A DNA stretch of 64,000 nt from Syntrophaceae bacterium UBA6087 (GTDB lineage: Bacteria > Desulfobacterota > Desulfomonilia > UBA1062), in assembly GCA_002448235.1 (NCBI GenBank), contig DIXF01000015.1:35611-99610 (forward strand). The letters run 5' to 3'. The notes under the pieces are model-generated. The model did no database searches, had not been told where the DNA came from, and saw only the letters and a program-made list of their open reading frames with translations. Below are positions 34,753-43,122 of the stretch, in pieces (within the stretch, counting starts at the first letter, position 1; each line of letters opens with the position of its first letter). The translations under genes were made by a program, and so were the position numbers.

Positions 34753-35298
34753 TCAGGGTATCACGACACCGGCCCCCGGGCTCATCTTCTTCTCGATATA
34801 CGAGACGATCTCCCGCAGGAATTCAGGGTTATTGGTATAGATGGGCGATGTTATGATATTCCCGTCGACCACCACGGGCACCTTGTGCTGATACGATGCC
34901 CCGGCGTTGCGGAGATCGGCTTCCAGGGTCCAGTATGCAGTGACCCTCCTGCCTTTGACGACGCCCGCGTTGATAAGCACCCACGGGCCGTGGCACATGG
35001 CTGCGATCAATTTCTTGCTCTGGTCCATCTCACTGATGAACCGGACCACATCCGGCATGATGCGGAGCTTATCGGGTGCCGCCACACCTCCGGGGATCAC
35101 CGCGACATCGAATTCACCTGCATCCAGGTCCTTTACCGACATGGAAGCACGGGCAGGCACGCCATATTCTCCATACACGACTTCCCCGTCCGGCGTAGCC
35201 ACTTCAACCTCGCACATGATTTCTTTCAGCCGGTAGTAGGGATATAAATACTCTTCATCCTGAAAGCCCTGGGCTGTGATGATAACGGCTCTGACCAT
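34753..35298 (-). CDS. DJ-1/PfpI-family protein
   Basis: A 181-aa protein of the DJ-1/PfpI superfamily (glutamine-amidotransferase-like fold). The nucleophile elbow is IAAMCHGPWVLI near 99, with the conserved Glu near EEYLYPYYRLKE and AVIPGGVAAPDKLR near 66. Family members are proteases, glyoxalase-like enzymes or stress proteins; the Cys-His pair of CHGPW fits the PfpI/YhbO type. The start follows AAGGAGGATACC. It is monocistronic, downstream of a hairpin that seems to terminate the upstream lipoprotein gene. Function by similarity only. Confidence 0.88.
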   Translation of the reverse strand: MVRAVIITAQGFQDEEYLYPYYRLKEIMCEVEVATPDGEVVYGEYGVPARASMSVKDLDAGEFDVAVIPGGVAAPDKLRIMPDVVRFISEMDQSKKLIAAMCHGPWVLINAGVVKGRRVTAYWTLEADLRNAGASYQHKVPVVVDGNIITSPIYTNNPEFLREIVSYIEKKMSPGAGVVIP

Positions 35299-35326
35299 AT
35301 GGTATCCTCCTTGAGTAAAGAAACCT

Positions 35327-35367
35327 TACGAACGGGCAAGACCTGTATGAGGCCTTGCCCGTTCGTA
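35327..35367 (-). terminator. Inverted repeat, likely terminator of the lipoprotein gene
   Basis: TACGAACGGGCAAGACC (35327-35343) and GGCCTTGCCCGTTCGTA (35351-35367) form a 17-bp stem with one mismatch and a 7-base loop. It lies past the 3' end of the minus-strand lipoprotein gene (stop 35400) and upstream of the DJ-1 gene. Only a weak T-rich stretch follows, so an mRNA-stabilising role is also possible. Confidence 0.6.
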
Positions 35368-35399
35368 CACTGGTACGATGATGTCCGGGAGTACGGTCC

Positions 35400-36575
35400 T
35401 TACAACGATGGGGGCTCCGTGAAGAAGATTGCGTACCCGCCGTTGAGGGTAAAAGATCTTCTCGGCTCGGGGGTAAACGTTCCCTCGGCCTCCTCTTCGA
35501 TCTCGGTGTGGACGAGATCGGTAAAAATCACCCCCCCGGTGTTTTCCCCTTCCGGCCCGAACCCGAAACGGGTCATGATGTCAACTCCATCCCTCTGCTC
35601 GGTCTCCTTTACAAAACCGGCCAAGTCGACCTGCCCGTCCACCAGGTCATCGATGAGCCCGGCCTCGTCATTGTCCCAGCACTGCACGAAGTCCCATCGG
35701 AAGTCGTCGCCGGTGGCGACTTCGCCGTCTCCATTGGAATCGAGCCAGGTGAGAGTGCGTGAAGCCTCTTCGGTAGAGTCGGCGGGGAATGTCCCGCAAT
35801 CGAACGACACGCTGCCGCTTTCCTTCAAGGCATTGGCACGGGCATTGATGGTATCCGTGGACCTTGCCGCGAAGATGGTCTGCTCCGCGAGTCCCTCAAA
35901 CACGAAATAGGCCAGGCACACCTTCTGCTGCCAGGGGTAGATATTCTCATCTAGGAGGTCTTCAAGATCGCTGAACGCATAGAAGACCGTTTCGCCCCCG
36001 TTCCTGTTCATGTTTGCGCCCACGGTGCCCTCATTGTCGACAAAGGCCACGTTGACCCTGTTCCCGTCATAGAAAAGGGTGAACGCTCCCTGTGTGGGAA
36101 AATCATCCTGGGCCCCGGGAAGGCCGTCCTGAAACATAATGGGCTCTTCAACCAGGATGCTGAAATCAGCCGTTTCTCCCCAGAAATTGCTCATGACGGC
36201 GCGGAACGTCGTGCCTTCGCTGAAAGTCACCTGTCTTGTCTGTGTATCGTAGGTGCCGGTTATGGGATTATCGCTGCTGGTCCGTATCTGCAGCGACCTG
36301 TCGCCCTCTGATTCGGGAATGGGCTGTAAAAGAGTCAGAAACGGATCGGTATCATTCACACTGAGGGTGAAATTGTAGAGAGTGAGCATTTCAGGCCCTA
36401 CCTGAGGCAGGACGCTGTTGTCTCCTTCCGACGGGTTGTCATCATTGTTTGCCTGTTCATCGCGAACTTCGGGAACTCCGCCATCATGATCGCTGTCGCT
36501 GCATGCGGTGAGCACTATTGATGATGCTATGAGCACGGCAAACATCATGATTATTTTCCAAAATCTTCTCTCCAT
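35400..36575 (-). CDS. Lipoprotein with an EF-hand/dockerin-like calcium loop
   Basis: A 391-aa protein with a signal peptide and lipobox SIVLTAC (Cys25), followed by an acidic linker (DSDHDGGVPE, NNDDNPSEGDN). The body is beta-rich and acidic. Near residue 285 a loop LDSNGDGEVATGDD matches the DxNxDGxxxxxD calcium-binding consensus of EF-hand/dockerin repeats. Two Cys pairs (for example KVCLAYF, SFDCGTF) may form disulfides. I do not recognise the family as a whole. The ribosome site is AAAGGAGAA. It is surface-exposed by prediction and stands alone apart from a possible small upstream ORF. Confidence 0.8.
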   Translation of the reverse strand: MERRFWKIIMMFAVLIASSIVLTACSDSDHDGGVPEVRDEQANNDDNPSEGDNSVLPQVGPEMLTLYNFTLSVNDTDPFLTLLQPIPESEGDRSLQIRTSSDNPITGTYDTQTRQVTFSEGTTFRAVMSNFWGETADFSILVEEPIMFQDGLPGAQDDFPTQGAFTLFYDGNRVNVAFVDNEGTVGANMNRNGGETVFYAFSDLEDLLDENIYPWQQKVCLAYFVFEGLAEQTIFAARSTDTINARANALKESGSVSFDCGTFPADSTEEASRTLTWLDSNGDGEVATGDDFRWDFVQCWDNDEAGLIDDLVDGQVDLAGFVKETEQRDGVDIMTRFGFGPEGENTGGVIFTDLVHTEIEEEAEGTFTPEPRRSFTLNGGYAIFFTEPPSL

Positions 36576-36609
36576 GTTTTTCTCCTTTTATAATGGTTCT
36601 GGCATGGTT

Positions 36610-36765
36610 TCATCTCAAAAAAGGCACCATACCGGCCCTCGAAACAGGTATGCGGGGTTTTTTGCAGCGGCAAGGAGCGGCAAGGAAGATCTCGGAAACG
36701 GGATAGATTTCCGTTGCACAGGGATATCCTGCAAAGAGATGCGAAAGACAGGCGTTACGGTCCAT
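36610..36765 (-). CDS. Possible small Cys-containing protein (51 aa)
   Basis: A 51-codon frame that begins MDRNACLSHLFAGYPC and ends RAGMVPFLR. It has an excellent ribosome site (GAGGAGG, eight bases before ATG 36765). It contains four cysteines (6, 16, 32, 34) and a basic CRCKKPR stretch. It lies 34 bases upstream of the lipoprotein gene on the same strand, so it could be a leader peptide or a genuine small gene. No homology is recognised and no conservation can be tested here; only the strong ribosome site supports it. Confidence 0.3.
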   Translation of the reverse strand: MDRNACLSHLFAGYPCATEIYPVSEIFLAAPCRCKKPRIPVSRAGMVPFLR

Positions 36766-37141
36766 TGATTGAACCTCCTCTCACATGTCGTGCGCCAAAG
36801 CCCTACGTCATTTCCTTCATGCACACCGGCATCCCACAAACAGTTGATCTCTGAGATGAGTTCCAAGGATAACCAAGGGAAATCATGGGCAGTGAAGGTA
36901 TAATCCTTGCCCGGTTGCGTATCTGTTCAGACATTTACCCAAGGAATACAAAGCTGGGGCCGGTGCCTTTATCCGTGATTTTTCCAATTGAAATTATAAT
37001 AATAACCAGGCCTCGGGGCTCAATACCGGGAGAAGAAGATCCTTGATCATAAGGAATTATCCATCGAACGGAGAGAAGCTTCTCCCGTGATGACACAGAA
37101 AGGCCACCCGACGCGGCCGTAAAGCCTTTACGGTTCGGCGG
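36766..37141. other. Intergenic region, nothing recognised
   Basis: About 375 bases between the small ORF and the acyltransferase gene, both on the minus strand. I see no further gene, no clear terminator and no convincing promoter. The A/T-rich stretch near 36985-37010 (gaaattataataataacc) could be the promoter for the lipoprotein operon. Confidence 0.35.
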
Positions 37142-37762
37142 TCAGCTGCCGGTTTTGCTGTTTTTGCCCGGGTCCAGGGCCGGAGGGGTCATCATATCCG
37201 GGTATTTTCCGGTAATGCCCGAATAAAAAGATTCGATTACCGCCATGTCTGAGTCAATATCACCCGTCGGAACCAATGTCGGGCCGATGCCGCATGTCTT
37301 TGAGGGGTAATCGATGAAGGCCAGCACAATGGGAACGCCGGCGCCTGCGGCGATATGGTAGAACCCGGTTTTCCAGTAGCCGGCCTTCTTCCGGGTGCCT
37401 TCAGGTGCAAGCGCTATGATGAGGTTCTCGTGCTCGTGAAAGACCTGGATGATCCGGTCCACCATTCTCTGCGACTTGCTCCGGTTGATGGGGATGCCGC
37501 CTATCCAGCGGAAAAATCGATCGAAAGGGGGTTTGAAGAGATTGTCTTTTCCTATCCAGTAGATCCTGATCTTCAGCACGAATGCCGTGAGGATGCCGAT
37601 GACGAAATCCCAGTTCGAGGTATGGTATGCAGCAATAATTACGTATTTCGGCAGACAGGGCAGCTCCCCTTGCACACGCCATCCCATTGCCTTCAGACAC
37701 ACCCGGGAAACCATCCGGAAAAAAGATCCGATCACCGGTGTCTCGAATATCGTGTAGTGCAT
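37142..37762 (-). CDS. PlsC-like acyltransferase
   Basis: A 206-aa acyltransferase of the 1-acylglycerol-phosphate family. Block I reads AAYHTSNWDFVIG near 43-56 (HxxxxD with His/Asp), block II FFRWIGGIPINRS near 80, and block III ALAPEGTRKKAGYWKTGFYH near 115. These build phosphate- and acyl-binding sites. The protein has a hydrophobic start but no obvious full membrane span. ATG 37762 has GGGAG ten bases upstream and is preferred over the upstream frame at 37813. The exact acceptor (glycerophosphate, lipid A or other) cannot be told. It stands alone. Confidence 0.85.
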   Translation of the reverse strand: MHYTIFETPVIGSFFRMVSRVCLKAMGWRVQGELPCLPKYVIIAAYHTSNWDFVIGILTAFVLKIRIYWIGKDNLFKPPFDRFFRWIGGIPINRSKSQRMVDRIIQVFHEHENLIIALAPEGTRKKAGYWKTGFYHIAAGAGVPIVLAFIDYPSKTCGIGPTLVPTGDIDSDMAVIESFYSGITGKYPDMMTPPALDPGKNSKTGS

Positions 37763-38465
37763 GATGTCAATGCTCCCTTCTCTCGATGCGCGTACCAGGT
37801 TTCTATCATACACGCCTGCAGTCCGGTTGTAAAACCGGCTCTTCGTCAGTGCAGGCTGCCAGGCAATATCATTTTTTCAGTAAATACCACAAGGAATTGG
37901 ACTTCAGGGAAGGTTCTGTGATTTCTTTTTTTATGTGGCGCTTGCCAAAAATGTTTGTAATTCTATAGCATGTCTTTGATGAGTTTAAAAAATTTGGTCG
38001 CACTTCCGCAAGAGAATGCTCTCTTTTCAGATATCATAAGATTTGAGGCTTATTAAAAACCTTCGGTTATCGCAGATCTATCAACGTTATCAAAGAGGAT
38101 GAAACTTAGGATCTCCGGATGATATTGATACCTTTTGAATGGAATCTCATGGTTATGATACTGGCACGACACAGGAAGTTTCTCTGATATCAGGATGATA
38201 TACAAGGAGCTACACGGTATCTTTCGGAAAGCATAACTTTCAGGCCATCTATGAAGCTTCTATTTCCTTCAGAGACCATAGGTTTCATGAGTCTGAACGG
38301 CCCTTATAAATATATGTCATTTGTCCTTCTCAAGAATTAATTAACATCTTCATGTGATATCAATAATTCGAGGAGTTAAAAACGCTATCCTCTGAGGCAC
38401 ACAATCACGAGATGATTTTTCCCTTAAGGGCCTGAATTGATTGTTCAGGAAAAACCGGGCGTTTG
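37763..38465. other. Long intergenic region with one copy of a dispersed repeat
   Basis: About 700 A/T-rich bases without a credible gene between the acyltransferase (start 37762) and the TPR gene (stop 38466). The right half (about 38155-38255) is one copy (A) of a non-coding repeat that is also found near 55885-55995 and 58812-58915. A small palindrome CCCTTAAGGG near 38422 lies close to the TPR gene's stop. No terminator with a T-run was found. Confidence 0.5.
38155..38255. repeat. Dispersed repeat, copy A
   Basis: Its left part GATACTGGCAC matches copy C exactly. Its right part TCGGAAAGCATAACTTTC followed by AGGCCA matches copy B (TCGGAGAGTATAACTTTC, AGGCCA) at all but two positions. All three copies lie outside genes, in the same orientation. 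Confidence 0.55.
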
Positions 38466-39200
38466 TTACATATCAGCCAGGAGGCGTTTCGCCCAATCGG
38501 AATAGTACTTGTCATCGGATACCGATGCCTTTTGGAGGAGTTTTTTTGCCTCATTTTTGCTCCCCGTTTTCATGAGGGTCTCTGCCAGATACACCTGTCC
38601 CTCGGGATCATTGGGGAAAGCTTTCTGGAATTCCCTCAGGTACTGCAATGACAATTTCTTGTCCTGGAGCGGCCAGGGCAGGACGAACCAGAAACGTCCC
38701 AGGGCCTTAATGGGCCCGCCGTCGTTATACATTTTATTTGCCTTGTAGGCCTTCTCAAAGCTGGTCTGTGTTTTGTCCTTAAGGCCTTCCCGTAGGGCGG
38801 TGAGTACGCTAACGCTATCCGAATAGCTTGCCACCGAAAATCCATACCAGGTATTCCCTTCAACATTGTCCGGGTTAAGCACGATTGCCTTTTCACCGAA
38901 TTTCATACCGAGCTTTCCATACTCCTTACAGATAGCCTTCCAGCTTGTTACGCTCTCCTTTTTGGATTCATCCGCAAAATAACGGTAAGAACGTGCCGCC
39001 TTCCATGCTGCTTCATAACTGCTTGGATTCGCATCGAGGGCTTTTACAAACATATCCCCTGATTGTTTATAGCTCTCGAAACTTGTCCTGCCTTTATCAA
39101 AGAGGGCATTGCCTTCGGCCATGAAATCCCCGGCAAACAGCGCGAGAGGTACCGCCCAGAATATGCAAAAAAAGAATGCTTGTTTGGACATGCTCCTCAT
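38466..39200 (-). CDS. Periplasmic TPR (TatT-like) protein
   Basis: A 244-aa protein with a signal peptide (about 5-23, ending LFAGD) and helical TPR-like repeats: SYEAAWKAARSYRYFADESK, LGMKFGEKAIVLNPDNVEGN, FEKAYKANKMYNDGG, PNDPEGQVYLAETLMKTGSK. The WYGFSVASYSDS stretch and overall layout resemble TatT-like TPR proteins associated with TRAP transporters; no TRAP genes are nearby. ATG 39200 overlaps the stop of the CooC-like gene (ATGA) and follows GGAGGAAAT, so it is coupled to it. It is the last gene of the twelve-gene reductase operon; a periplasmic role there is unexplained. Confidence 0.8.
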   Translation of the reverse strand: MRSMSKQAFFFCIFWAVPLALFAGDFMAEGNALFDKGRTSFESYKQSGDMFVKALDANPSSYEAAWKAARSYRYFADESKKESVTSWKAICKEYGKLGMKFGEKAIVLNPDNVEGNTWYGFSVASYSDSVSVLTALREGLKDKTQTSFEKAYKANKMYNDGGPIKALGRFWFVLPWPLQDKKLSLQYLREFQKAFPNDPEGQVYLAETLMKTGSKNEAKKLLQKASVSDDKYYSDWAKRLLADM

Positions 39201-40015
39201 ATCATTTCCTCCCTATTAAGTTTCTCATGAAAGAAACCCTGCTGCTCCAGGATACTTCTGACCGCCTTCAGGCATGGAGCATCCTCGGGGATATCGGTAA
39301 TAGGCCTGTCCTGCAGATCGAGCTCCGTGATTCCGGGGTCTTCCGGCATGAATCCAAGAACGTCGATACCCAGGGCCTTTGCCTTCTTTCTCATCTCATT
39401 TTCTTCGGTGCCTCGAATCCGGTTCAGGATTACCCCCTTGGAATAGTCGCCCCGAATACCATATTCACCGGCTATCCCGCGGATGCTGGATGCGGTCCGC
39501 ATGCCCTTGGCGGATGTGTCCGTCACCATGAAGAGCCTGGTGATGGTGTCCAGGACACGCCGGTTGATCTGCTCCACTCCCGCTTCACAGTCCACAAGGG
39601 TGTAGTCGAACTTCCGGGAGAGCGTGCTGATTCCATACCTGAGGAGATCGTTGATCTTGCAGAAGCAGCCCGGGCCTTCGGATTTGCCCATTACCAACAG
39701 GCTGTATCCCTTGAGGGTCATGACAGCTTCCTCTGCTATGACCTCTTCCATAGGGATGTCGCTGATCCTCCTCTTCTCATCCGGATCCTCGATCATTCTT
39801 GTCCTGAGGTCGGCGATGGTCCTGTCCAGATTACTCCCGAGGGCATAGGCAAGGCTCACTGCGGGGTCCGCATCCACGGCCAGGACCGAGAATCCCTCCG
39901 AGCAGAGGATGCGGGTCATAAGGGCGGTCAGGGTAGTCTTGCCGGTCCCTCCCTTCCCGGTAACAGCGATGACCTCATTGACAGGGCTTTTGTGAGAGCT
40001 GCAGCATTCGCACAT
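39197..40015 (-). CDS. CooC-like P-loop ATPase (MinD/NifH superfamily)
   Basis: A 272-aa deviant-Walker ATPase: GKGGTGKTT near 21, VDADPAVSLAYALGSN near 50, DYTLVDCEAGVEQINRRVLD near 140 and an EGPGCFCKIND cysteine region (two Cys near 117-119). These match CooC, the ATPase that inserts nickel into CO dehydrogenase, and related low-potential metalloenzyme maturases. An unusual N-terminal MCECCSSHKSP adds three cysteines. ATG 40015 has AAGGAGGAC just upstream. No CO dehydrogenase gene is in the window. It follows the two BadF-type ATPases and four genes of a benzoyl-CoA-reductase-like enzyme, so it may help mature that enzyme or regulate electron flow (inference). Confidence 0.88.
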   Translation of the reverse strand: MCECCSSHKSPVNEVIAVTGKGGTGKTTLTALMTRILCSEGFSVLAVDADPAVSLAYALGSNLDRTIADLRTRMIEDPDEKRRISDIPMEEVIAEEAVMTLKGYSLLVMGKSEGPGCFCKINDLLRYGISTLSRKFDYTLVDCEAGVEQINRRVLDTITRLFMVTDTSAKGMRTASSIRGIAGEYGIRGDYSKGVILNRIRGTEENEMRKKAKALGIDVLGFMPEDPGITELDLQDRPITDIPEDAPCLKAVRSILEQQGFFHEKLNREEMI

Positions 40016-40041
40016 ATCGTCCTCCTTGTGCACTTTTCAAC

Positions 40042-40881
40042 TCAAGTACGCACACTCTTGGCAGCCTTTCCTCCGGTCGGACCGGCCTCCCTCTGCTGGG
40101 CCTTCTGCCATCTTTCCCGGGCGAACAGCGCTGATCCCAGGGCGCCGACGATCTGAGGGTCGACCTCACCGAGACTCACGAATTTAATACCCATGACGTC
40201 GCTGATGGCATTCACCACAGCAAAGTTTTTGGCTACCCCCCCGGTGATAGCCACTCCCTCCTTGACACCGACCCGCCTGACCAGCTTCGAAATCCTCTCA
40301 GCCATGGCATAGTTGATGCCCGCAGCGATATCGGACCGTTCGATGCCGTCACTGATCATGTACATCACCTCGATCTGCGACAGAACAGTGCACGTCTTGG
40401 TGATAGCCACACGCCCCTTGGAACACAGCGATAGAGGGGCAAGGTCCTCAAGCCCCACTCCCAGCACCTTGGCCATACTTTCAAGGAACCGCCCAGTGCC
40501 GGCAGCACACTTGTCGTTCATGACGAAGTCCATCATGTAGCCGTACTTGTCCACCCGGATGACCTTGCAGTCCTGGCCGCCGATGTCGATGATGGTCCTG
40601 ACCTCCGGGCACGCCCACTGGGCTCCCCTGCCGTGACAAGAAATCTCCGAGATGCTGCTCCGGGCAAAGGGAATCTTTTCTCTGCCGTAACCGGTGCTCA
40701 CGCAGTAATCGATGTCGGCAAGCGTCTTGCCTATCTTTCCAAGGGCTTTTTCCGTGACCTCCCGGGCAGTCTGCTCCGGCCGGGGCCTGACCCGGATGAT
40801 CTCAGAGCTCAAGATCAGGTCATCTTCCAGTATGACCGCCTCCCCTGTCAGGGAGCCGACGTCACATCCAGCGAATATCAT
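40042..40881 (-). CDS. BadF/BcrA/HgdC-family ATPase activator 1
   Basis: A 279-aa ATPase of the family that uses ATP to drive electrons from a [4Fe-4S] cluster into benzoyl-CoA reductase or 2-hydroxyacyl-CoA dehydratase. Seen: phosphate-binding GCDVGSLTGEAV near 5; IIDIGGQDCKVIRVD near 96; cluster ligands in NDKCAAGTGRFLES near 122 and KTCTVLSQIEV near 163; GVAKNFAVVNA near 220. The short length equals BzdP/BzdQ and HgdC (260-300 aa), not the longer BcrA. The ribosome site is AGGAGGCAG. It lies 15 bases after the paralogous activator and is followed by the CooC-like gene. Confidence 0.9.
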   Translation of the reverse strand: MIFAGCDVGSLTGEAVILEDDLILSSEIIRVRPRPEQTAREVTEKALGKIGKTLADIDYCVSTGYGREKIPFARSSISEISCHGRGAQWACPEVRTIIDIGGQDCKVIRVDKYGYMMDFVMNDKCAAGTGRFLESMAKVLGVGLEDLAPLSLCSKGRVAITKTCTVLSQIEVMYMISDGIERSDIAAGINYAMAERISKLVRRVGVKEGVAITGGVAKNFAVVNAISDVMGIKFVSLGEVDPQIVGALGSALFARERWQKAQQREAGPTGGKAAKSVRT

Positions 40882-40896
40882 AGCCTGCCTCCTGTT

Positions 40897-41679
40897 TCAT
40901 GATTGCTGTACATCCCGGGCGCACAGGGCTGCCCCGACCGCTGCGATGAGCTGGTGGTCTGCTGGTACCGATTTGACGACTTCCACCCCGAGGTGCTTCT
41001 CAAGGGCGCAGACTACCCCCCTGCTCTTGGCAACCCCCCCGGTGATCAGGATAGCAGGTATGGCGCCTAGTCTGTTGATCATGGTGGCGATCCCGCTGCC
41101 CAGGGAGTAGTTGATACCGCCTACAATGCTCTTCACTTCGATACCATCGTTGATGTGGCTCACAATCTCGCTCTCACAGAATACTGCGCACTGGGTGCTC
41201 ATGTGCGCACATTCCTCGGGCGGTACCACCGTCTCACCCATCTCTTCCACCGTAAGTTCGAGGGCCTGTGCAGCAAGCTCCAGGAAGAAACCGGAGCCGG
41301 ATGCGCACTTGTCGCTTGTGCGGTATTCGATAACCTTGCCTGCTCCATTCAAGGATATAATGGTGGTCGAAAGCCCGCCGAGATCCACCACTGTCCGTGC
41401 CCCGGCCAGGGCCCAGAAAGATCCCCTGGCAAGGGATTTGATGATTCCCTGGTTGGCATGTTCGATCCTGATATATTTATCTCCCATGCCTGTACCGCCA
41501 CGGACCTTGATGTCATCAAGGGACAGCCCGGCCCTGGAGACGGCACTATGTATGGATGCCTCAACGAGCTCCTTCAAAGTTCCGTTGTTCCGAGTGATGT
41601 CGTGTGCGATCACGTTGCCGTTGTCCATGACTACGGTCTTGGTGAACATGGTACCCACATCGCATCCGAGTGAAAGCAT
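40897..41679 (-). CDS. BadF/BcrA/HgdC-family ATPase activator 2
   Basis: A 260-aa paralogue of the next gene: GCDVGTMFTKTVV near 5, VDLGGLSTTIISL near 92 (where many members have DIGGQD), cluster Cys in SDKCASGSGFFLE near 120 and STQCAVFCESEIV near 162, ITGGVAKSRGVVC near 215. Two short ATPases together with two catalytic subunits are the arrangement of class I benzoyl-CoA reductase, Bzd (Azoarcus) type; enzymes with one activator are typical dehydratases. The ribosome site is GGAGACTGATAACC. It is separated from the upstream catalytic subunit gene by 38 bases. Confidence 0.88.
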   Translation of the reverse strand: MLSLGCDVGTMFTKTVVMDNGNVIAHDITRNNGTLKELVEASIHSAVSRAGLSLDDIKVRGGTGMGDKYIRIEHANQGIIKSLARGSFWALAGARTVVDLGGLSTTIISLNGAGKVIEYRTSDKCASGSGFFLELAAQALELTVEEMGETVVPPEECAHMSTQCAVFCESEIVSHINDGIEVKSIVGGINYSLGSGIATMINRLGAIPAILITGGVAKSRGVVCALEKHLGVEVVKSVPADHQLIAAVGAALCARDVQQS

Positions 41680-41717
41680 GGTTATCAGTCTCCTTTGTGC
41701 GTCTTCGCGTTTCTGAC

Positions 41718-43118
41718 TCAGAATGTAGCGAAAAAGTCGTTCATGATCCTCTTGAGCTCGGCCGGGCTCGTGAAGCGTTTGTCCATCATGTCGAACTCGA
41801 AGCGGAGTGTCGGTATTCCCGCCTTTTCCTTCACCTTGTCGGACATCAGCTTATTGAGCGCCCAGTAGTGCTTGCACGCCATGTGGCCGCCCAGGATCAG
41901 CGCATCGACCTTGAACGCCTTACATATATGCACGAAGTCGTTGATCCACACGTCCGAGAAGCTCATGGTCTGCCTGGCCATGGGCATCTGCATGGACCGC
42001 CAGGCAAGCCCCTCAATCATGGTTTCCATGTTGGTCGTGTCCACCTTGCCTACATCGGCTGGGAAATAGCTCAGGGTGTCTTCTGTATAGATTGCGCCAT
42101 GCTCGTTCTCCAGCCAGTTGAAGAAGGGCAGGTCGAAGCATTCCCAGGTGTAGCCCCATGCGAGCCTCCTCTCCTTCTTTCCCTCCGGAACAACCCCTTC
42201 TCCTTTGTCTGCGCGCTTCTTGACGATCCCGTAAAGGTCTCTGAAGTACTTGGCCCCGTGGGGGGTGCCTATCTGGCACATGAAGATGGTGTCTGCCGGC
42301 CTGTGCCATCCCGTGTCGGGACAAGGGACCATCTTTTTGAGCTCCTGTATCTTCACGATATAGTCCACTGCCTCATTCCCGTACTCCACATATTCCCTGA
42401 GCCTTCCCTCATCGATCTTCTTCCCGGCGATCTTCTCGAGGTTCGCCACCAGCCTCCTCGTCTCGCCTATCATGAACCGATGCGCCCGCTCGTTGAAGTA
42501 GTAGGGTGTCTCAGTGGTGAGGAGGGGGACCTTGCACTTATGGGCTGCCCACTCATAGATTCGATTGCTTGCATCGCAGGGGTTCGCACCTTTAAGAAAC
42601 ATATCCGGTTTCGGGAGATATCCCTTGAGCAGGAAGCCTGCCGCACCCTTGTTGGATGAGCATAGATGGTCCGGGTAGCCCTCGCCCTCTATTGCATCGA
42701 TACCTTCCTCGCAGCCGTCTGTGTAGAGCGCAGCGGTGAGCCCCGAGAGTACCTCGAAACAAATAGGTACGATATCGAGGGCCAGCATGGGTTCGATACT
42801 GTGGATGAAATAGTGGTAGCACACCTTGTTCCCGGCATCGAGGCCCTTGTGCATCTCATCTACGTAACTTCCAATATTATTCACGAAGTTTTGTGCAGTT
42901 TCCTTGTTCTTCTCCTCGAGGATGCAGTTGATAAGGTCGGTCTGGATCATGTCGAAGTTTTTCTGGAACACTTCCGGGAGGATGTCCCTCACCACTTCCT
43001 TCCCTCCCCAGTCGTCAAGGTGATTGATATCCTGGCTCAGGATATATTTTGCCAGATCCGCGGTGATCTGCCACCACGTCGTCACTGTCCTGTCTTTACG
43101 ATCACTGTATTCTGCCAT
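41718..43118 (-). CDS. Benzoyl-CoA reductase/2-hydroxyacyl-CoA dehydratase family subunit (BcrB/BzdO-like)
   Basis: A 466-aa catalytic-type subunit. It has DIVPICFEVLSGL near 118, cysteines in DHLCSSNKGAAGFLL near 160 and KGANPCDASNRIYEW near 185, TETPYYFNERAH, and ALILGGHMACKHYWALNK near 415. These match the larger subunit family (BcrB, BzdO, HgdA-like) that binds a [4Fe-4S] cluster with the acyl-CoA. Its 466-aa length fits BzdO/BcrB (about 440-450) better than the 380-430 aa of many dehydratases. ATG 43118 is chosen because AGGAGGTAGAGCC precedes it. It lies four bases after the BcrC-like gene. Substrate: an aromatic acyl-CoA is likely, a 2-hydroxyacyl-CoA cannot be excluded. Confidence 0.85.
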   Translation of the reverse strand: MAEYSDRKDRTVTTWWQITADLAKYILSQDINHLDDWGGKEVVRDILPEVFQKNFDMIQTDLINCILEEKNKETAQNFVNNIGSYVDEMHKGLDAGNKVCYHYFIHSIEPMLALDIVPICFEVLSGLTAALYTDGCEEGIDAIEGEGYPDHLCSSNKGAAGFLLKGYLPKPDMFLKGANPCDASNRIYEWAAHKCKVPLLTTETPYYFNERAHRFMIGETRRLVANLEKIAGKKIDEGRLREYVEYGNEAVDYIVKIQELKKMVPCPDTGWHRPADTIFMCQIGTPHGAKYFRDLYGIVKKRADKGEGVVPEGKKERRLAWGYTWECFDLPFFNWLENEHGAIYTEDTLSYFPADVGKVDTTNMETMIEGLAWRSMQMPMARQTMSFSDVWINDFVHICKAFKVDALILGGHMACKHYWALNKLMSDKVKEKAGIPTLRFEFDMMDKRFTSPAELKRIMNDFFATF

Positions 43119-43122
43119 GGCT

